49,080 bases of DNA from NCBI RefSeq assembly GCF_001440415.1, contig NZ_LLYA01000177.1:1-49080 (forward strand). Reading direction: 5' to 3'. Shown piece after piece: positions 17,263-26,543 of the stretch; the stretch's first letter is position 1, and each line of letters begins with the position of its first letter. This stretch comes from Bradyrhizobium retamae. Its GTDB lineage: Bacteria > Pseudomonadota > Alphaproteobacteria > Rhizobiales > Xanthobacteraceae. Below the pieces are notes generated by a model. That model saw nothing but the letters and a program-made list of their open reading frames with translations, ran no database searches and was not told the origin of the DNA. The translations under genes and the position numbers were made by a program.

Positions 17263-18326
17263 CGCAACGTTTCCTTGCGCGCCGGGCCTGCGATCGTGCC
17301 GCCTTCCACGCGATGCCCGAACCAGTCCGGAAAGCGCTCGCGCACGAAGCCCATGATGCCTTGCGGGAAGAATACCACGATGACAACGATCACCAGGCCA
17401 AGCACGACGCGCTGCCAGCCCAGGAGATAGGTCCAGCTGGCCTCCTTGAGCACCTGGAATACGACGGCACCGATCACCGGCCCCCACAGCGTGCCCTTGC
17501 CACCGAGAATGGCCATGAGCACCATCCACACACCATATGTCGGGCCTGCGAAAGCCGTGTCGATGGGGTCGATGAAGCGCTTCAGATTGCCGAGGAGCCC
17601 GCCGGCGATGCCGAGGAAGAACGCCGAGATCATCCACGCCGTCACCTTGATCTGCGTGGTCTTGAGTCCCATCGCCTCTGCCTTGTCCTCATTGTCGCGG
17701 ATGGCGTTGATGGCAAGTCCAAAGCGCGTCATATAGAGCCAGCGCAGGACGAGGAATGTGACGACGGCAAGCGCCAGCGCGAAATAATAATAGAAGCGGG
17801 AGAGGTCGCCCACCGCGTCAGGCGCATTGGGCGGCACCATGCCCGAACCGGCGCCGATCCACTCCCAGCCATTGGCGATTTCGCCGGCAGCGATGCCGAG
17901 ACCCAGCGTGCAGATGGCAAAGTAGTGCCCGCGCATCCCAAGCACGATCGATCCCAGGGCGAGGGCAGTTAGGGTGGCAAGGAGAGCGCCCACCGGCAGG
18001 CCGATGGCCAGCCCTTCGAGATATTGCGTCATATCGAAGGTGAAGACGGTCGCCCCGCCGCCGCGCGCGGCGTTGTAGGCGGACACGGGATAAAACAGGC
18101 CAACCTGGGCGACCACGCAGGCATACATGCCAACGCCGAGGAACACCACATTGCCGAAGGAGTTGTAGCCCATCTGCCCGCCCACCAGGTCCCAAGTCAG
18201 CGCGAAAACAATGAACAGCCACAGCTCTGCCATCTGGGACTGGTAGGCAGGGAACAGAAAGGGCGCGACAATGCCTATGGCGACGATGGCCAGATAGCCG
18301 GCGGGTCTGTACGCCGCGACGCTCAC
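17259..18326 (-). CDS. livM: LivM-type branched-chain amino acid ABC transporter permease
   Basis: The 355-residue membrane protein has about ten hydrophobic segments and the BPD_transp_2 family pattern, with the conserved cytoplasmic loop FGLAINAIRDNEDKAEAMGL that contacts the ATPases, and TYGVWMVLMAILGGKGTLWGP. The start is GTG 18326, whose GTGA overlaps the livH stop. It forms the transmembrane channel with LivH. Confidence 0.9.
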   Translation of the reverse strand: MSVAAYRPAGYLAIVAIGIVAPFLFPAYQSQMAELWLFIVFALTWDLVGGQMGYNSFGNVVFLGVGMYACVVAQVGLFYPVSAYNAARGGGATVFTFDMTQYLEGLAIGLPVGALLATLTALALGSIVLGMRGHYFAICTLGLGIAAGEIANGWEWIGAGSGMVPPNAPDAVGDLSRFYYYFALALAVVTFLVLRWLYMTRFGLAINAIRDNEDKAEAMGLKTTQIKVTAWMISAFFLGIAGGLLGNLKRFIDPIDTAFAGPTYGVWMVLMAILGGKGTLWGPVIGAVVFQVLKEASWTYLLGWQRVVLGLVIVVIVVFFPQGIMGFVRERFPDWFGHRVEGGTIAGPARKETLR

Positions 18327-19225
18327 TTCAGATACTGCCTCCTTCTCGCCAGCCGCCAATTGCGCCAAACCAGCACCACCACGAGGAGCAGGAACACGAA
18401 GGCGAGCTGGTACTGCGTACCGAGCACGAAGCCGGCGATGTTCTCCGCTGCCCCGAGTCCGAGCCCCGCCGCGATGACGCCAGCGAGATTGCCGAGTCCC
18501 GCCACCACCACGATCATGAACGAACGAATGGTGTAGGGCAGACCAATATACGGGTGGATCGTGTAAGCCATGGCGACCAGCGCGCCGCAGGCACCGCACA
18601 AGGCGGCATTGAGGCCGAAGGTCGCGGCGTGGACCCTGTAGGTGTCGATGCCAAGAACTCGCGCGGCGCGCGTGTTCTGTGCCGTCGCCCGGATTGCCTG
18701 ACCGAGACGCGAGCGCCTGAGGAAGACGACCAGCGCCACCGCGAGCACCACGGCAAGCGCGAAGGCGAGGAGTTTGATCTTGGCGAGCGTTACCATGCCG
18801 CCCATAAAGAGCGCCGTACCGAGATCGGCGTCGGCGGCCTGCACATTACCGCCGAACAGGGTGTTCATGAGCTGTTGGAGTACGATCGAGATGCCGAATG
18901 TCGCGAGGATGGAGATGAAGATGTCCCGGTCGACGACCCGGAAGATCACCAGGTGAAAGAGCGCCCAGCCGATGGCATACAGAAGCGCGGCGGCGACCGG
19001 CACGGCGAAGAGGGGATGAATGCCGGCGATTCCCATGACGATCGCCACATAGCCGCCCAGCATGACGAACTCGCCTTGGGCGATGTTGATGATGTTCATC
19101 ACCCCCCACACGAGCGCCATGCCATACGCCGCGAGCGCGAAGAGGGCGCCGATCAGCAGCCCGTTGAGCACAAGATCCAGCGTGATGACCGGGGCCTCAA
19201 GCAGGATCGTAATATTGTCCATCAC
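18323..19225 (-). CDS. livH: LivH-type branched-chain amino acid ABC transporter permease
   Basis: The 300-residue membrane permease of the BPD_transp_2 family has about eight hydrophobic helices. Typical segments are LNGLLIGALFALAAYGMALVWG-like N-terminus, NIAQGEFVMLGGY, and the coupling loop SRLGQAIRATAQNTRAARVLGID. ATG 19225 or 19222 both fit. The gene is separated from livK by 189 bases containing strong hairpins and is coupled to livM by a four-base overlap. Substrate specificity (branched-chain amino acid, amide, urea or aromatic) is set by the binding protein and cannot be told from the permease. Confidence 0.9.
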   Translation of the reverse strand: MMDNITILLEAPVITLDLVLNGLLIGALFALAAYGMALVWGVMNIINIAQGEFVMLGGYVAIVMGIAGIHPLFAVPVAAALLYAIGWALFHLVIFRVVDRDIFISILATFGISIVLQQLMNTLFGGNVQAADADLGTALFMGGMVTLAKIKLLAFALAVVLAVALVVFLRRSRLGQAIRATAQNTRAARVLGIDTYRVHAATFGLNAALCGACGALVAMAYTIHPYIGLPYTIRSFMIVVVAGLGNLAGVIAAGLGLGAAENIAGFVLGTQYQLAFVFLLLVVVLVWRNWRLARRRQYLK

Positions 19226-19330
19226 GACTTAGGGACCGCCCCGTTGGGGTTGTCGATCATGCTGTCTGCCTCCTGTTGCGCGCACCCCACTTGAGGTCGC
19301 GCGCGAGCGTGAAGCTGTTGCGTCCAGCGG

Positions 19331-19356
19331 CCCATCCTCCCGCCCGGGAGGATGGG
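19331..19356 (-). terminator. Perfect 11-bp hairpin between livK and livH
   Basis: CCCATCCTCCC (19331-19341) and its exact reverse complement GGGAGGATGGG (19346-19356) flank a four-base loop. No T-run follows. It probably acts as an attenuator or 3'-end stabiliser of livK mRNA, a common way to raise binding-protein levels over permease levels in such operons. Confidence 0.5.
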
Positions 19357-19372
19357 AGATGTTCCAGACAAG

Positions 19373-19402
19373 GGTGTAACAGCCGCCAAGAGCGGCGTTA
19401 CC
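19373..19402 (-). terminator. Second hairpin just downstream of livK
   Basis: GGGTGTAACAGCCGC pairs with GCGGCGTTACCC across a short CAAGA loop, with small bulges. It lies within 45 bases of the livK stop on the livK transcript and precedes the 11-bp hairpin, so the two may work together in limiting read-through into livH. Confidence 0.4.
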
Positions 19403-19414
19403 CTTCAGCGCCCG

Positions 19415-20629
19415 TCACATGGACGGGCGGGGGATCACCGCCTTGGTCTCGGCGAAGCCGGAGGGTGCGACGACCTTGTACTTGCCGTCGAGGACCTGGT
19501 ACAGCGCCATCGGCTTGGCGATGTTCTTACCGGTGTCGTCAAACTTGATCGGCCCGTAGAACGTCTTCATGTCCGTGGCGGCGAGTGCGTCACGCACTGC
19601 CTTCGGATCCGGCGAACCGGCGCGCTCAAATGCGTCCGCGTAGACTTGGATCGCTGCAGCCGACTCCGCGGCCTGGTAGGGCGGCGCTTAGCCGTAGGTC
19701 TCCTCGAACAGCTTGGCGAAATCCGCCGCCGAGCCGAACAGATCGTCGGAGTATGCCAAGGTTGGAGCCCACTGGGTGGCGCAGAGCGTGTACTCCGCCG
19801 CCTCGCCGAACTGGCCTATGACGTCGGCTGCGTCGCAGTGGGTCAGGGCGAGCACCGGCACCTTGACCTTCAACTCACTGATTTGGCGGATCGCCGTAGC
19901 CGCGCCCTTGGAGTGCCCGGAGACGATCAGCATGTCCGGCTTGAGCGCCTTTGCCTTGGTCAACGTGGCCGTCATGTCGTTGAGCTCGCGCGGCAGCTGA
20001 TCGTCGATAACCACCTCCATGCCGAACTTCTTCATGTCCTCGAGCACGCCGGCGCGCACATCCTGACTGAAGGGGTCATTTTCGAAGGCCAGCGCCACCT
20101 TCACCTCACGCGCTTCCTTGCCGAGATCTTTCGCCTTCTCTGCAACCAACGCGACGGCGCTGGCGAGATATTGCTCCGACGTCGAGAGCGTGGCGAAGAT
20201 ATACTTCCAGCCATTGGTGAACAGCGAGCGCGAGGCGCCGTTGGCTTCCACCATGGGCACCTTGTGCTCTTCGGTCACCGGCGCGATCGCCTTGGTCATT
20301 CCGGAGGAGTAGGGACCAAGCATGAACTTGACACCGTCCTGATGTATCAGGCGCTCGGCGAGCTCGGCGCCACGCGCGGGAGTCGACTCGTCGTCATAAT
20401 ATTTGATTTGGAGCTTGTAGCTCTTGTCGCCGACCTTTACGCCGCCGGCCTCGTTGATCTTCTTCACAGCGAGGTCGTAGCCGCGCTGAGTGTGTTCACC
20501 GTTCGTGGTGTACTTGCCGGTCAGCGACACGGCGGCACCGAGCAGGATCGTATCCTGCGATTGTGCGTATGCAGGAGTGACCGCGAGACCCGCGGCGACC
20601 ACACCGGCAAGTGTAGCATAATGCAGCAT
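19415..20629 (-). pseudogene. livK: LivK-type amino acid ABC transporter binding protein, interrupted by one in-frame TAA
   Basis: The frame begins at ATG 20629 with a Sec signal peptide (to AYAQSQD) and continues as a periplasmic binding protein: ILLGAAVSLTGKYTTNGEHTQRGYDLAV, GPYSSGMTKAIAPVTEEHKVPMVE, LIVSGHSKGA. After 313 residues, at FEETYG, codon 19690-19688 reads TAA. The same frame then continues for 90 codons with family sequence (APPYQAAESAAAI, DMKTFYGPIKFDDTGKNIAKPM) to the true stop at 19415. Related proteins have tyrosine here (GYxPPYQAAES), so a TAC-to-TAA change explains the break. Either the gene is inactive, or the base is a sequencing error, or the stop is suppressed. All other genes of the transporter are intact. 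Confidence 0.88.
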
Positions 20630-20827
20630 GCCCGAATCCTCCCTGTATGTCTGCCCCTCCTCTTGCTCCTGTGCGAACTATTTCCCTTCAACGCGGGAAA
20701 AGGGGCTTGGCGGCGCCGGTGTTCGGAAAGTTGGTGCAGAAATGTACAAATCGATGCTCATCCTGGATCGCGAATGGCACCGTTACGCCAATATTGTAGT
20801 TGGGCTTTTATGACATGGGAGGTGACG

Positions 20828-21197
20828 ATGAGCTTGCACATCCCCGAACAGATCAAGCCCGCTCTGGGGCGCAGCAGCGGGTGCGGTTCTTATTGCGATC
20901 GTCGCATTCAGCGCGGGCTGGGTGGTCACAACCGGGACCGCCCAACAAACCGCGGATCGCAAGGCAGAAAGGGCAGTCATTTCTGCGCTGACGCCGATAT
21001 GCGTCGCCCAATTCAAGAGCGCGTCGCAAACTGAACAGACGACACATATTGCCGCATTGCAGAAGGAAGGCTCTTGGGAACGTGGCGACTATGTCGAGAA
21101 GAACGGCTGGGCAACAATGCCTGGTGGCATAAAGCCGAATGCTGAAGTTGCCGAGGCGTGCGCGTCGGAGCTCCTCAAGCTTGCGAAGAGATCGTGA
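20828..21197 (+). pseudogene. Small single-pass membrane protein gene, frameshifted near its start
   Basis: ATG 20828, preceded by GGGAGGTG, starts MSLHIPEQIKPAL, then the frame is lost. In another frame the sequence continues as WGAAAGAVLIAIVAFSAGW, a membrane helix, followed by VVTTGTAQQTADRKAERAV and a conserved-looking soluble part ending LLKLAKRS at 21197. Joined, this would be a protein of about 120 residues with one N-terminal transmembrane segment, a type I recall as a conserved hypothetical in Bradyrhizobium. A two-base loss or one-base gain around 20861-20868 accounts for the shift. The downstream part alone has only a GTG at 20922 as start and would lack the helix. Confidence 0.6.
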
Positions 21198-21691
21198 AGC
21201 TGGCTGCCTAGATACAAACTTCGTGCCATCGATTCGATAGTGGTGTTCGCAGAAGCAGTTGTGGGCTCTCCAGCGCACAGGAGTCGCTCGATGGATTGCG
21301 TAGGACAAAAGCGCTTGGCGCGAGGTGCCGGTTGATATCAACCCGGAGCCGGCGAGCCAGTTTTGCGAGTTGACAAGTTCGGTTCTGCGCGGTCGCTGCT
21401 GGTGTACGCTGTTGAAATGGCGCTTGGTACATCAGCGCACCAACTTCTCGTACGAGAGGTCGAGGAAGGCAGAACCGCTTCAATGCACGCGCGTTCGGAC
21501 CTGAGAACAGCGGCCTCAGTGAGATAGTCCGCCAAGTGTGCTTCGATCGAAGGCTGTGGCCATGAGAACGACTGCGTCCCACGTGTGGCGTTAAATGGCA
21601 CCGTCAAGCTTTGCAGGCTCACCTTCCTCACCGCATTCAGAAGTTAGGTGACGGTGCCGCTGGCGGCCGAAGATCCGACGTTGGAGGAAGC
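21198..21691. other. Gene-free gap upstream of hflK
   Basis: No recognisable gene or RNA is seen in 494 bases. Open frames here are short and unlike any family. The hflKC promoter presumably lies in the right half. Confidence 0.3.
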
Positions 21692-22810
21692 ATGCCCACG
21701 AACATGTCCGGGGGACCGTGGGGCAGTCGGCCCCCGCCAAGGGACCCGCACGGGCGGGATCTCGAGGAGCAGATCCGACGCGCGCAGGACAAGCTGATGA
21801 CCTGGTTTCCCGGTGGCGGTTTCGGGAGAAAGGGCATTGGCATGTTGGCGCTCGTCGCCGTCTTGCTGTGGGGCTTCTCCGGTTTCTTTCGCGTCCAACC
21901 CGACGAGCGTGGCGTCGTCCTCCGGTTCGGAGAGATCCAGCGCGAAGTTCAGCCCGGATTGAACTATCACTTGCCGTACCCGATTGAGCAGGCGCTGACG
22001 CCCAAGGTTACGCGTATCAATCGGATCGATGTCGGCATGCGGCTTGCCGGCGACACGCGCCGCATCGACGTGGCGCAGAATGTTCCGGAGGAGGGGCTCA
22101 TGCTCACCGGCGACGAGAACATCGCCGACGTGGATTTTTCCGTCTTCTGGCGCGTCAGTCCTAGGCCGGGTAGCACGACGGATTACCTGTTCAACGTTCG
22201 CAATCCGGAAGGCGCTGTCACAGCGGTGGCCGAAAGCGCGATGCGGGAGGTGATTGGCCGCTCGATGCTGCAACCGATCCTGACAGAAGGACGGCAGACC
22301 GTAGAGACCGAGGTGCACGAGTTGATGCGGGCGACTCTGGACCACTACGGCGCTGGCATCCTGGTGACCCAAGTCCAGTTGCAGAGAGTCGATCCGCCGC
22401 AGCAGGTCATCGATGCCTTCCGCGATGTCCAGGCCGCTCGCGCCGATGCAGAGCGGGCAGAAAACCAGGCGCAGACCTTCGCCAACCGTGTCATTCCCGA
22501 GGCGCGCGGCAAGGCCGCACAGATCGTGCAGGCCGCCGAGGCCTATCGGGAGCAGATGGTGGTTGAGGCGAGGGGGCAAGCCGCGCGCTTCACGAAGGTG
22601 CTTGGCGAGTACGCAAAGGCTCCAGAGGTCACACGGCGCCGGTTGCATATCGAGACGATGGAGCATCTGTTCCAAGACACCGACAAGATCATCATCGATG
22701 CCGACGCGAGCGGCTCGGGCGTGGTCCCGTATCTGCCGCTCAACGAGCTCAAGCGCCAGCCGCGGCCGTCCGACGCAGGGAAGGACAAGGCGAAAGGAGA
22801 TGCGCAATGA
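21692..22810 (+). CDS. hflK: HflK, subunit of the FtsH-modulating SPFH complex
   Basis: The 372-residue protein has a Gly/Pro-rich cytoplasmic N-terminus (GGPWGSRPPPRDP), one transmembrane helix (about 48-66: MLALVAVLLWGFSGFF) and an SPFH/band 7 domain (FRVQPDERGVVLRFGE onward), ending in a helical coiled region. HflK and HflC form a large periplasmic cage that surrounds the membrane protease FtsH and limits its access to membrane substrates. ATG 21692 is chosen because GGAGGAA lies directly upstream; the open frame extends to 21611 without family resemblance. It overlaps hflC by four bases. Confidence 0.93.
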   Translation: MPTNMSGGPWGSRPPPRDPHGRDLEEQIRRAQDKLMTWFPGGGFGRKGIGMLALVAVLLWGFSGFFRVQPDERGVVLRFGEIQREVQPGLNYHLPYPIEQALTPKVTRINRIDVGMRLAGDTRRIDVAQNVPEEGLMLTGDENIADVDFSVFWRVSPRPGSTTDYLFNVRNPEGAVTAVAESAMREVIGRSMLQPILTEGRQTVETEVHELMRATLDHYGAGILVTQVQLQRVDPPQQVIDAFRDVQAARADAERAENQAQTFANRVIPEARGKAAQIVQAAEAYREQMVVEARGQAARFTKVLGEYAKAPEVTRRRLHIETMEHLFQDTDKIIIDADASGSGVVPYLPLNELKRQPRPSDAGKDKAKGDAQ

Positions 22811-23700
22811 GAGTCGCCTTTATTGGTGCCAGCGCCGCCGCGGCTGTTGTCGGCATCGTCCTTTTGGCCGGCGGGTTATTCAGCGTGCAACCAACCCAAC
22901 AGGCGCTCGTGATACGGTTCGGTGAGCCGGTGCACGTGGTAACGGAGTCGGGGCTCAAGGTGAAGTGGCCGCTGATCGATCGCGTCGTTTACATCGACAA
23001 GCGGATTCTTGATCTCGAAGCACCGGTCCAGGAGGTGATCGCGTCCGATCAGAAGCGCCTGATCGTCGACGCCTTCGCGCGCTACCGCATTATTGATCCC
23101 CTGAGATTCCTTCAAACCGTCGATTCGATCGAAGGGGCGAATTCACGACTGTCGACGTTGATGGTTTCATCGCTGCGCCGTGTGCTCGGCGAGGCGAGCT
23201 TCATCACCGTCGTGCGCGACGAGCGTCCTCAGCTGATGGGCCGGATGCGCGAGCAGGTCGATCGCGCGGCGGCGGACATGGGCATCTCGGTTGTGGACCT
23301 GCGCATCCGGCGGGCTGACCTGCCTGAACAGAACAGCCAAGCCGTCTACAAGCGTATGCAGACCGAGCGGCAGCGCGAGGCAGCGGGCATCCGTGCGCTC
23401 GGCAACCAGCGTGCCCAAGAGATTCGCGCTCACGCCGAGCGGGAGGCCACGATTATCGTCGCGAAAGCGAATTCCAGATCCGAGAAGATTCGCGGTGAGG
23501 GGGACGCTGCGCGCAACGCCATCTTCGCTTCGGCCTACGGTCGCGATCCAGACTTTTTTGCGTTTTACCGCAGCATGCAGGCATACAAGCAAGGACTTGC
23601 TTCCGACGACACGCGCTTGCTGCTGACGCCGAACTCGGAGTTCTTCCAGTATTTTGACAGCTCGTCAGGCAAGCCCGTCACGATCCAGGCTGCAGACTGA
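22807..23700 (+). CDS. hflC: HflC, subunit of the FtsH-modulating SPFH complex
   Basis: The 297-residue partner of HflK has an N-terminal membrane anchor (about 4-24) followed by the SPFH domain: FSVQPTQQALVIRFGEPV, APVQEVIASDQKRLIVDAFARYRI, and the typical HflC stretch MQTERQREAAGIRALGNQRAQEIRA. The start ATG is inside the hflK stop (ATGA), so the two are translationally coupled. No serine protease gene of the hflC-distal type follows; the next gene is convergent. Confidence 0.93.
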   Translation: MRVAFIGASAAAAVVGIVLLAGGLFSVQPTQQALVIRFGEPVHVVTESGLKVKWPLIDRVVYIDKRILDLEAPVQEVIASDQKRLIVDAFARYRIIDPLRFLQTVDSIEGANSRLSTLMVSSLRRVLGEASFITVVRDERPQLMGRMREQVDRAAADMGISVVDLRIRRADLPEQNSQAVYKRMQTERQREAAGIRALGNQRAQEIRAHAEREATIIVAKANSRSEKIRGEGDAARNAIFASAYGRDPDFFAFYRSMQAYKQGLASDDTRLLLTPNSEFFQYFDSSSGKPVTIQAAD

Positions 23701-23742
23701 TCGCGCAACGGCAGCCGGCCCGCATTCGAGCAGGGGTGATCC

Positions 23743-24987
23743 TCATCTTGTCGATCTTGGAGGCGAGACACCGTGTTGGGACTTCCCCTTAGACGCCGAT
23801 CTCGGTATTCGCTCCCCGGCGACTTGCGAGCGCGAGCGACCCCCTACCAGTCCGGCCTTCTCTGGCTGCCGAGCCTCAACGTTGTCGGCGGGCGGCAAAG
23901 TAGGGGCGGCCTCGCGATCGACTAGCTGCTGACGGCGACGCGGCAGGCATTCCGGCATCTTGGTCTTGACGAACTCGATCAGGTCTTCCCGGACCTCACA
24001 TCTGAGGTCCCACGCGGCGGCTGATGTTGCAGCACTGACGAGTGCCCGCAACTGGATGGTATCCGCTGTAGCGTCCGTAACCTGTAGGTTCACAATGCGG
24101 CGGTCCCACCTCGGATTCGCGGCGACTATCTCGTTCAGCTTCGAGCGTATCGCCGCGACGTCCGTCGAATAGTCGACGTTGAATGTGACAGCGCCGATGA
24201 TGGACGAGGTCTCCCTGGTCCAGTTTTGGAACGGCTTTTCGATGAAGTAACTTAGAGGCAGCACCAATCTGCGCCAGTCCCATAGTTGCACTACGACGTA
24301 CGTTGAGGTGATCTCCTCAACGGTGCCGTACTCTCCCTCCACGATGATGACATCGCGAATTCGGATCGGCTGTGTCATGGCTATCTGAACGCCGGCGATC
24401 AGATTTGACAGCAGCGGGCGCGCAGCAAGGCCTACCGCAAGTCCTGCCACGCCTGCGGATGCGAACAGGCTGACTCCATATTGCCGAACCGCGTCGAAAC
24501 TCATCAGCAGGAATCCGGTTCCAATCACGGCAATCACGGTGACTGCGGCACGTTTCAGTATTCGAACTTGCGTGGCGTGCTTGCGCGCAAGGAGGTTGTC
24601 CTCCACGTCGACCTGTAGACGGCGAAGATAAACCGAACCGAAGATTTCGGTGATGACGATCGCCATCCATGTGAGTAGCGCAATTAGAGCAATTTGCAGG
24701 ACACGAGCAAGAAGAGCAGCCAGCGCGCTGCCAATGGGGGTCAATTGCAGCAGCAATGTCGTGAAAAAAATGACAGCGGCAAAGGCGGATGGAGCCCGTA
24801 GTTTCTCCAAGACCAGCAGCCAGATATAATTCTCGGTATTACGGAGCCACTTATCAATGGTGAGAAATAGCAAATGATGAAACAGAAGCCCGGCAACTAC
24901 GGCGACCAGAAGTGTCGCTACGACGATGATCCAGACGGGCATCGGGTTTATGGCGGTGACCGCCGACGAGATCCAGTCTTGCATCAC
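23743..24987 (-). CDS. Small-conductance mechanosensitive channel (MscS family)
   Basis: The 414-residue protein has five N-terminal hydrophobic segments, the pore-lining helix region GVSLFASAGVAGLAVGLAARPLL with the small-residue packing typical of MscS TM3, then the beta domain PIRIRDVIIVEGEYGTVEEI and the cytoplasmic vestibule (SSIIGAVTFNVDYSTDV). Such channels open on membrane tension and protect cells from osmotic downshock. The C-terminal ~50 residues are low-complexity and basic. Starts at 24987 and 24984 are both possible. It converges on hflC with a 42-base gap. Confidence 0.9.
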   Translation of the reverse strand: MMQDWISSAVTAINPMPVWIIVVATLLVAVVAGLLFHHLLFLTIDKWLRNTENYIWLLVLEKLRAPSAFAAVIFFTTLLLQLTPIGSALAALLARVLQIALIALLTWMAIVITEIFGSVYLRRLQVDVEDNLLARKHATQVRILKRAAVTVIAVIGTGFLLMSFDAVRQYGVSLFASAGVAGLAVGLAARPLLSNLIAGVQIAMTQPIRIRDVIIVEGEYGTVEEITSTYVVVQLWDWRRLVLPLSYFIEKPFQNWTRETSSIIGAVTFNVDYSTDVAAIRSKLNEIVAANPRWDRRIVNLQVTDATADTIQLRALVSAATSAAAWDLRCEVREDLIEFVKTKMPECLPRRRQQLVDREAAPTLPPADNVEARQPEKAGLVGGRSRSQVAGERIPRSASKGKSQHGVSPPRSTR

Positions 24988-25667
24988 GTTTCCAATCGAG
25001 CTGTGGATCCGATTGGCGTCAATCGCCAGGGAGTTGGCTTTTCTCTCGGGTCAACGTTCATGTGTTCCGCCGTCTGCGCGAACTTGGAAGCCGGCTCGAT
25101 TGGCCCGATGCGGACACGCCGGCCACAGCACATCACCATCGCATCGAGTCTAGTCCAAAGGCCCAAGGAACCTATATATTGGGAGAAGCCAGAATCCCCG
25201 CGTTCGTTCCCCGGCTCCGGGGTTTGGATTAGGCGGCTTCCCGGAAAGGGGGCGATTGGTCCGGTAGCGTACCAGTAACGAAACTGAGCCATGACATTTG
25301 CGAAGCTCCGGTACCGGATTCCGAGAAACCGAACGCGCCGCAGTTTGGGGGACTAGAGGTTCCCTATCACTAAGGTGATCGGTGATTAGGCGCTCCTTCA
25401 GAGAGGCCAGGATGCAGCGACGTGTTCGATCTCACCATTCAAACAACTCGCTATGGAGGACCGTCAACGTCACACCACGTCAAAACTCAGTGCGCCACCG
25501 CACTGAGGTAACTGCCTTGCAGTTATTGTTAGAATTTGCGGATCGAAGCGGTCGGCTCGTGGTTCATTAGATTGGTTGCGCCAACAGCGCGCAGCCCTCA
25601 TGACCGGCGCAGTTCATCTGCTGAAATAACGGCGTCCTGGTCCCGGTTCGAGCTGGAGGTCTCGACA
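24988..25667. other. 680-base gap without a recognisable gene
   Basis: No supported coding frame is found between the divergent MscS-type and DUF502 genes. A short imperfect inverted repeat ATCAC-TAAG-GTGAT lies at about 25365-25378. Nothing else stands out. Confidence 0.3.
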
Positions 25668-26342
25668 ATGCGCTCGATCTTAAGGAAGTTTTGGCGAATA
25701 GGTATCATTGGAAATCTGCTGACCGGCATGTTCATTCTGCTGCCGTTTATGCTGACCGTCCTGATCATCGCTTGGGTCATCGGCACAGTTGGAGCGATCA
25801 TCGGCCCGGGTACGTGGATTGGCGATCTTCTGACGAGTGGCGGCGCGGCGATCATTGGGCAGAAACGTGGGCTAATCGCCTTTCTCATCGGTGTTTGCAT
25901 CGTTCTAACGAGCCTTTGGCTCCTTGGCTTTGTCGTGCGAGTTAAGGCACGACGCGCACTCGATCGGACGCTAGACGACGTGCTGGCGACGGTGCCTCTA
26001 TTTCGATCTATCTATCGCCCGGTTTCCCAAGTCGTTCGTCTTTTTGTCGGGAGCAAAGCGGACTTGGCCGGCCTGCCAGTTGTGATGTGCCGCCTCGGAG
26101 GAGATCAAGGGGCGGACGTTCCTGCCTTGCTCGCGGCCGACGATGTTTTCGATGTTGGGGGCGACCGACGGTTGTTGGTCTATCTGCCAACTTCGCCTCT
26201 TCCCGCTTGGGGTGGCCTGGTTTTGGTACCGGAAACCGCAGTGATACCCGTTCCCAGCATGGACGCAGACGCGCTGATAAAACTCTACTTTTCCTTCGGG
26301 GTACTCGGCCGCGAGGTTATCCCGACAGTCGCGCGCTCCTGA
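25668..26342 (+). CDS. DUF502 family membrane protein
   Basis: The 224-residue protein has two long hydrophobic segments (about 12-45 and 64-86) and the DUF502 pattern: GNLLTGMFILLPFMLTVLII, TVPLFRSIYRPVSQVVRLFV, LVLVPETAVIPVPSMDADAL. The function of the family is unknown; it is a conserved inner membrane protein in many proteobacteria. ATG 25668 follows GGAGGT at 25654-25659; the frame opens further upstream but without family sequence. Confidence 0.85.
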   Translation: MRSILRKFWRIGIIGNLLTGMFILLPFMLTVLIIAWVIGTVGAIIGPGTWIGDLLTSGGAAIIGQKRGLIAFLIGVCIVLTSLWLLGFVVRVKARRALDRTLDDVLATVPLFRSIYRPVSQVVRLFVGSKADLAGLPVVMCRLGGDQGADVPALLAADDVFDVGGDRRLLVYLPTSPLPAWGGLVLVPETAVIPVPSMDADALIKLYFSFGVLGREVIPTVARS

Positions 26343-26543
26343 TGAATGGAAGACAGCGTTTACAGGCGTGCGGCTGAAGGCCGGACCCGAAATCCAAATC
26401 CGTCGATTCGATCCCGATCGAGGCAAACCTCATCGGCAAGACCTCACGACTCGCAACTCAAAGCCGCGCTCTCCCTCGATCATATGAGTGAAAGAAGACA
26501 AAGCCGATTGCACCAACGGTGTCGTCGAGCCGACGGGTGGCGG

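Noticed and set aside
19352..21034. A 560-codon plus-strand frame across livK
   Set aside because: It is antisense to family-grade livK sequence and has no recognisable domain.
21208..21582. A 124-codon minus-strand frame between the frameshifted gene and hflK
   Set aside because: Composition is irregular and no domain or ribosome-binding site is visible.
25360..25390. A CCTATCAC-containing imperfect inverted repeat resembling half of a tetracycline operator
   Set aside because: Only one half matches and no TetR gene is nearby.
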